Part shown: positions 12,689 to 13,188 of the stretch, one piece after another | Layout: every line of letters starts with the position of its first letter | Position numbering within the stretch: the first letter of the stretch is position 1 | Program-made: the position numbers and the translations under genes | From: Pseudomonadota bacterium | GTDB lineage: Bacteria; Pseudomonadota; Alphaproteobacteria; Rhizobiales; Xanthobacteraceae | NCBI GenBank assembly: GCA_023449855.1 | Contig: JAEXHR010000129.1 | Coordinates: 1 to 13,188, forward strand | DNA length: 13,188 nt | Direction of reading: 5' to 3' | The notes under the pieces: model-generated | Told to the model about the DNA's origin: nothing | Seen by the model: the letters and a program-made list of their open reading frames with translations, nothing else | Databases searched by the model: none

Positions 12689-12939
12689 TGCCGCCGGTGG
12701 CGGATGCCGGACCCGAACGCAAGGAACTGCGGCGTTGCGCAGTGAAGGGCGAGGACGGGTCGGCGTTCACCGCCATCGAGTATCGCTATCTGGCGACCAT
12801 CGCCACCCGTCGTGGGGTACGCACCCAGATCGGCGCTCGCCACTGGATGTTGAAGTCAGGACAGGGGCTCCGTCTGATCGATGCTGCCTGTTTTCTCCAC
12901 GAGCCAAGCGGCGAGCTATTCTGGCTGGAGCGTGACTAG
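12688..12939 (+). CDS. small protein (83 residues) coupled to cynS, unknown function
   Basis: I do not recognise a family. The start ATG shares its A with the cynS TGA (TGATG), so translation is probably coupled to cynS; no separate ribosome site is seen. The protein is soluble-looking, with a charged N-terminal third (ERKELRRCAVKGEDGS), a central EYRYLATIATRRGVRTQIG segment, and an aromatic C-terminus (ACFLHEPSGELFWLERD). It has two cysteines (about 17 and 68) and one His-Trp pair. No signal peptide or membrane span is present. Position suggests an accessory to the cyanase or hydrolase. The close coupling and gene-like codon use argue that it is real. Confidence 0.7.
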   Translation: MPPVADAGPERKELRRCAVKGEDGSAFTAIEYRYLATIATRRGVRTQIGARHWMLKSGQGLRLIDAACFLHEPSGELFWLERD

Positions 12940-13097
12940 CAGTTCGGCCGACGATCTCAGGCATTGCTCGTCAGCAGGCACCGCAACGAAGAATTGCCGA
13001 TTTTCGACATTATCATCCCGCCGCGGCTGCTCGATGATCCGGGACAAGCGGCAGGGGGCGAGAGCCTTCGGCGCCGATGCTTCGAAAGGATTCGCAT

Positions 13098-13188
13098 ATG
13101 CGCCTCGTTCCCCTGCTCATACCGGTGGCCTGCGCCCTGGCTTTCCCTCCGGTCGCGACCGTGGCCGGTCAGTCGACGAGCCCAGATG
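13098..13188 (+). CDS. secreted protein, N-terminal fragment (runs off the right edge)
   Basis: Only 30 codons are visible. MRLVPLLIPVACALAFPPVA followed by TVAGQSTSPD is a typical Sec signal peptide, with likely cleavage near VAG. AAAGGA lies seven bases upstream of the ATG. The mature protein is outside the window, so its identity is unknown. The 158-base gap before it contains a weak SigF-like string (GCAACG-N16-CGAC, 12983-13008), three mismatches from consensus. Confidence 0.7.
   Translation, partial: MRLVPLLIPVACALAFPPVATVAGQSTSPD

Overview
The window is GC-rich, gene-dense DNA from a free-living bacterium, most likely an alphaproteobacterium and plausibly a sphingomonad. I infer this from the protein families: an NrsF-type DUF1109 anti-sigma factor, a bufferin-type DUF692/DUF2063 pair, a short Nitrobacter-like chlorite dismutase-family protein, and promoters of the form GTAACC-N16-CGAA. 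No tRNA, rRNA, CRISPR array, insertion sequence or integrase was seen.

Layout. (1) 1..4281, minus strand: nrsF, an exported methyltransferase-fold protein (COG4798-like), bufB, bufC, a nu-class glutathione transferase and a truncated SDR oxidoreductase, read in that order toward the left edge. (2) 4484..5449, plus: a branch-1 nitrilase, divergent from nrsF. (3) 5484..6074, minus: a chlorite dismutase-family heme protein, convergent with the nitrilase. (4) 6261..7959, plus: a 45-residue membrane peptide, then a periplasmic thioredoxin and an exported HExxH metalloprotease. (5) 8016..10440, minus: a second exported COG4798-like methyltransferase followed by a divergent POT/PTR2 transporter. (6) 10441..10827: a gene-free spacer holding three back-to-back long hairpins. 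(7) 10828..12939, plus: a TetR regulator with a NemR-like cysteine, an isochorismatase-fold cysteine hydrolase, cyanase (cynS) and a small unknown protein. (8) 13098..13188: the start of a secreted protein.

The main result is regulatory. The exact string GTAACC-N16-CGAA, which I recall as the Caulobacter SigF (ECF sigma factor) promoter, occurs three times. Each copy is intergenic and points into a gene: nrsF on minus, bufB on minus, and the thioredoxin/protease pair on plus. Three near matches with the same 16-base spacer lie in front of the nitrilase, the chlorite dismutase-family gene and the 45-residue peptide. NrsF carries both cysteines described as needed for metal/oxidant sensing in the Caulobacter protein (C132 and C182 here). 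The left half of the window therefore looks like a compact SigF/NrsF stress regulon, although the sigma factor is not encoded here. It combines redox proteins (GST, thioredoxin, heme protein), the bufferin-type peptide-modifying pair BufBC without its BufA precursor, and several families that I do not know as SigF targets.

The right half, with a NemR-like TetR, isochorismatase-fold hydrolase and cyanase, looks like a separate electrophile- or cyanate-responsive operon. A shared theme of reactive chlorine, heavy metal or thiol stress across the window is my inference and is not demonstrated by the sequence.
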